DNA of 56,348 nt from Campylobacter sp. MIT 21-1684 (GTDB taxonomy: Bacteria; Campylobacterota; Campylobacteria; Campylobacterales; Campylobacteraceae). The position numbers and the translations under genes were made by a program. The stretch is taken from assembly GCF_026241315.1 (NCBI RefSeq), contig NZ_JAPHNA010000013.1, positions 1-56,348 of the forward strand, written 5' to 3'. Every line of letters begins with the position of its first letter. Position 1 is the first letter of the stretch. Shown piece after piece: positions 56,170 through 56,348 of the stretch. The notes under the pieces are model-generated. The model was given only the letters and a program-made list of their open reading frames with translations, was not told the DNA's origin and ran no database searches.

Positions 56170-56348
56170 TTTTAATCAATTTTAATATGCAAGATTAAGT
56201 ATTGAAAAAATTTATTTTAAATAAATTAAAAAATATTATTGCATTTATACAAAACACAGATATTTTAATCGAGTATTCTCTAATAATAAATTCAATTTAT
56301 TCATATTGTAAAAGTACATTAAAAGTAAAAGAAAATGAAATATTCAAT

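Overview
This is a chromosome segment from an AT-rich campylobacterium, most likely a thermotolerant Campylobacter of the C. jejuni/C. upsaliensis/C. helveticus group. The evidence is gene order remembered from C. jejuni. The block FAH-family hydrolase, pseudouridine synthase, purB, nrdA, ..., thyX, pyrG, recJ, ..., ansA follows the Cj0021c-Cj0029 order. uppP-thrS-infC follows Cj0205-Cj0207. cetA-cetB is the C. jejuni energy-taxis pair. The species is not proven by this window.

Layout. (1) 1-5.5 kb: decayed remnants (a possible PAAR-like fragment and an SF1-helicase fragment), a small secreted-protein gene, and a 1162-residue fusion of an LplT-like transporter, a PlsC acyltransferase and an acyl-ACP synthetase. 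(2) 5.6-9 kb: a single-chain DUF262/DUF1524 nuclease and a D12-class adenine methyltransferase. (3) 9-12 kb: divergent tonB and a TonB-dependent receptor with a repeated Fur-like 14-mer, one copy near each gene. (4) 12.2-30.5 kb: a leftward defence island. Read in transcription order from the right it holds a restriction enzyme/methyltransferase/Mrr trio, a type III res-mod pair, an overlapping AAA ATPase + PD-(D/E)xK nuclease pair, rhuM, a fused nuclease-methyltransferase with a separate specificity subunit, a coupled DGQHR + deoxyribosyltransferase-like gene, and a truncated remnant of another defence locus. (5) 30.6-32.5 kb: a secreted DUF1561 protein of the family called virulence-modifying exotoxins in Leptospira. 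(6) 33-40 kb: MATE transporter, cetB-cetA, infC-thrS and uppP. (7) 40-41.4 kb: a decayed YqcI/YcgG-LysE operon. (8) 41.5-56.2 kb: housekeeping genes (purine, pyrimidine, dTMP and deoxyribonucleotide synthesis, methionine synthesis, DNA repair, asparaginase) with a possible attenuator before metY.

The most notable locus is 13.5-19.5 kb. The specificity gene carries three target-recognition modules, and a G10 tract lies exactly at the junction between the second and third. Ten Gs give a 701-residue three-module protein. Nine or eleven Gs give a 471- or 475-residue protein, the normal two-module size. The next gene starts one base after the specificity-gene stop, so the same slip may change its expression. 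That gene joins a DndB-like DGQHR domain (here DGNHR) to a nucleoside 2-deoxyribosyltransferase-like domain, a plausible modification-sensing or nucleotide-attacking defence effector. These functions are inferred.

The window is a composition mosaic. The words AGATTCT/AGAATCT are frequent at 13-30 kb (about thirty by eye) and rare at 33-56 kb (about three), which suggests that much of the defence island came from another lineage, possibly Helicobacter-like. I saw no tRNA, rRNA, CRISPR array or intact insertion sequence.
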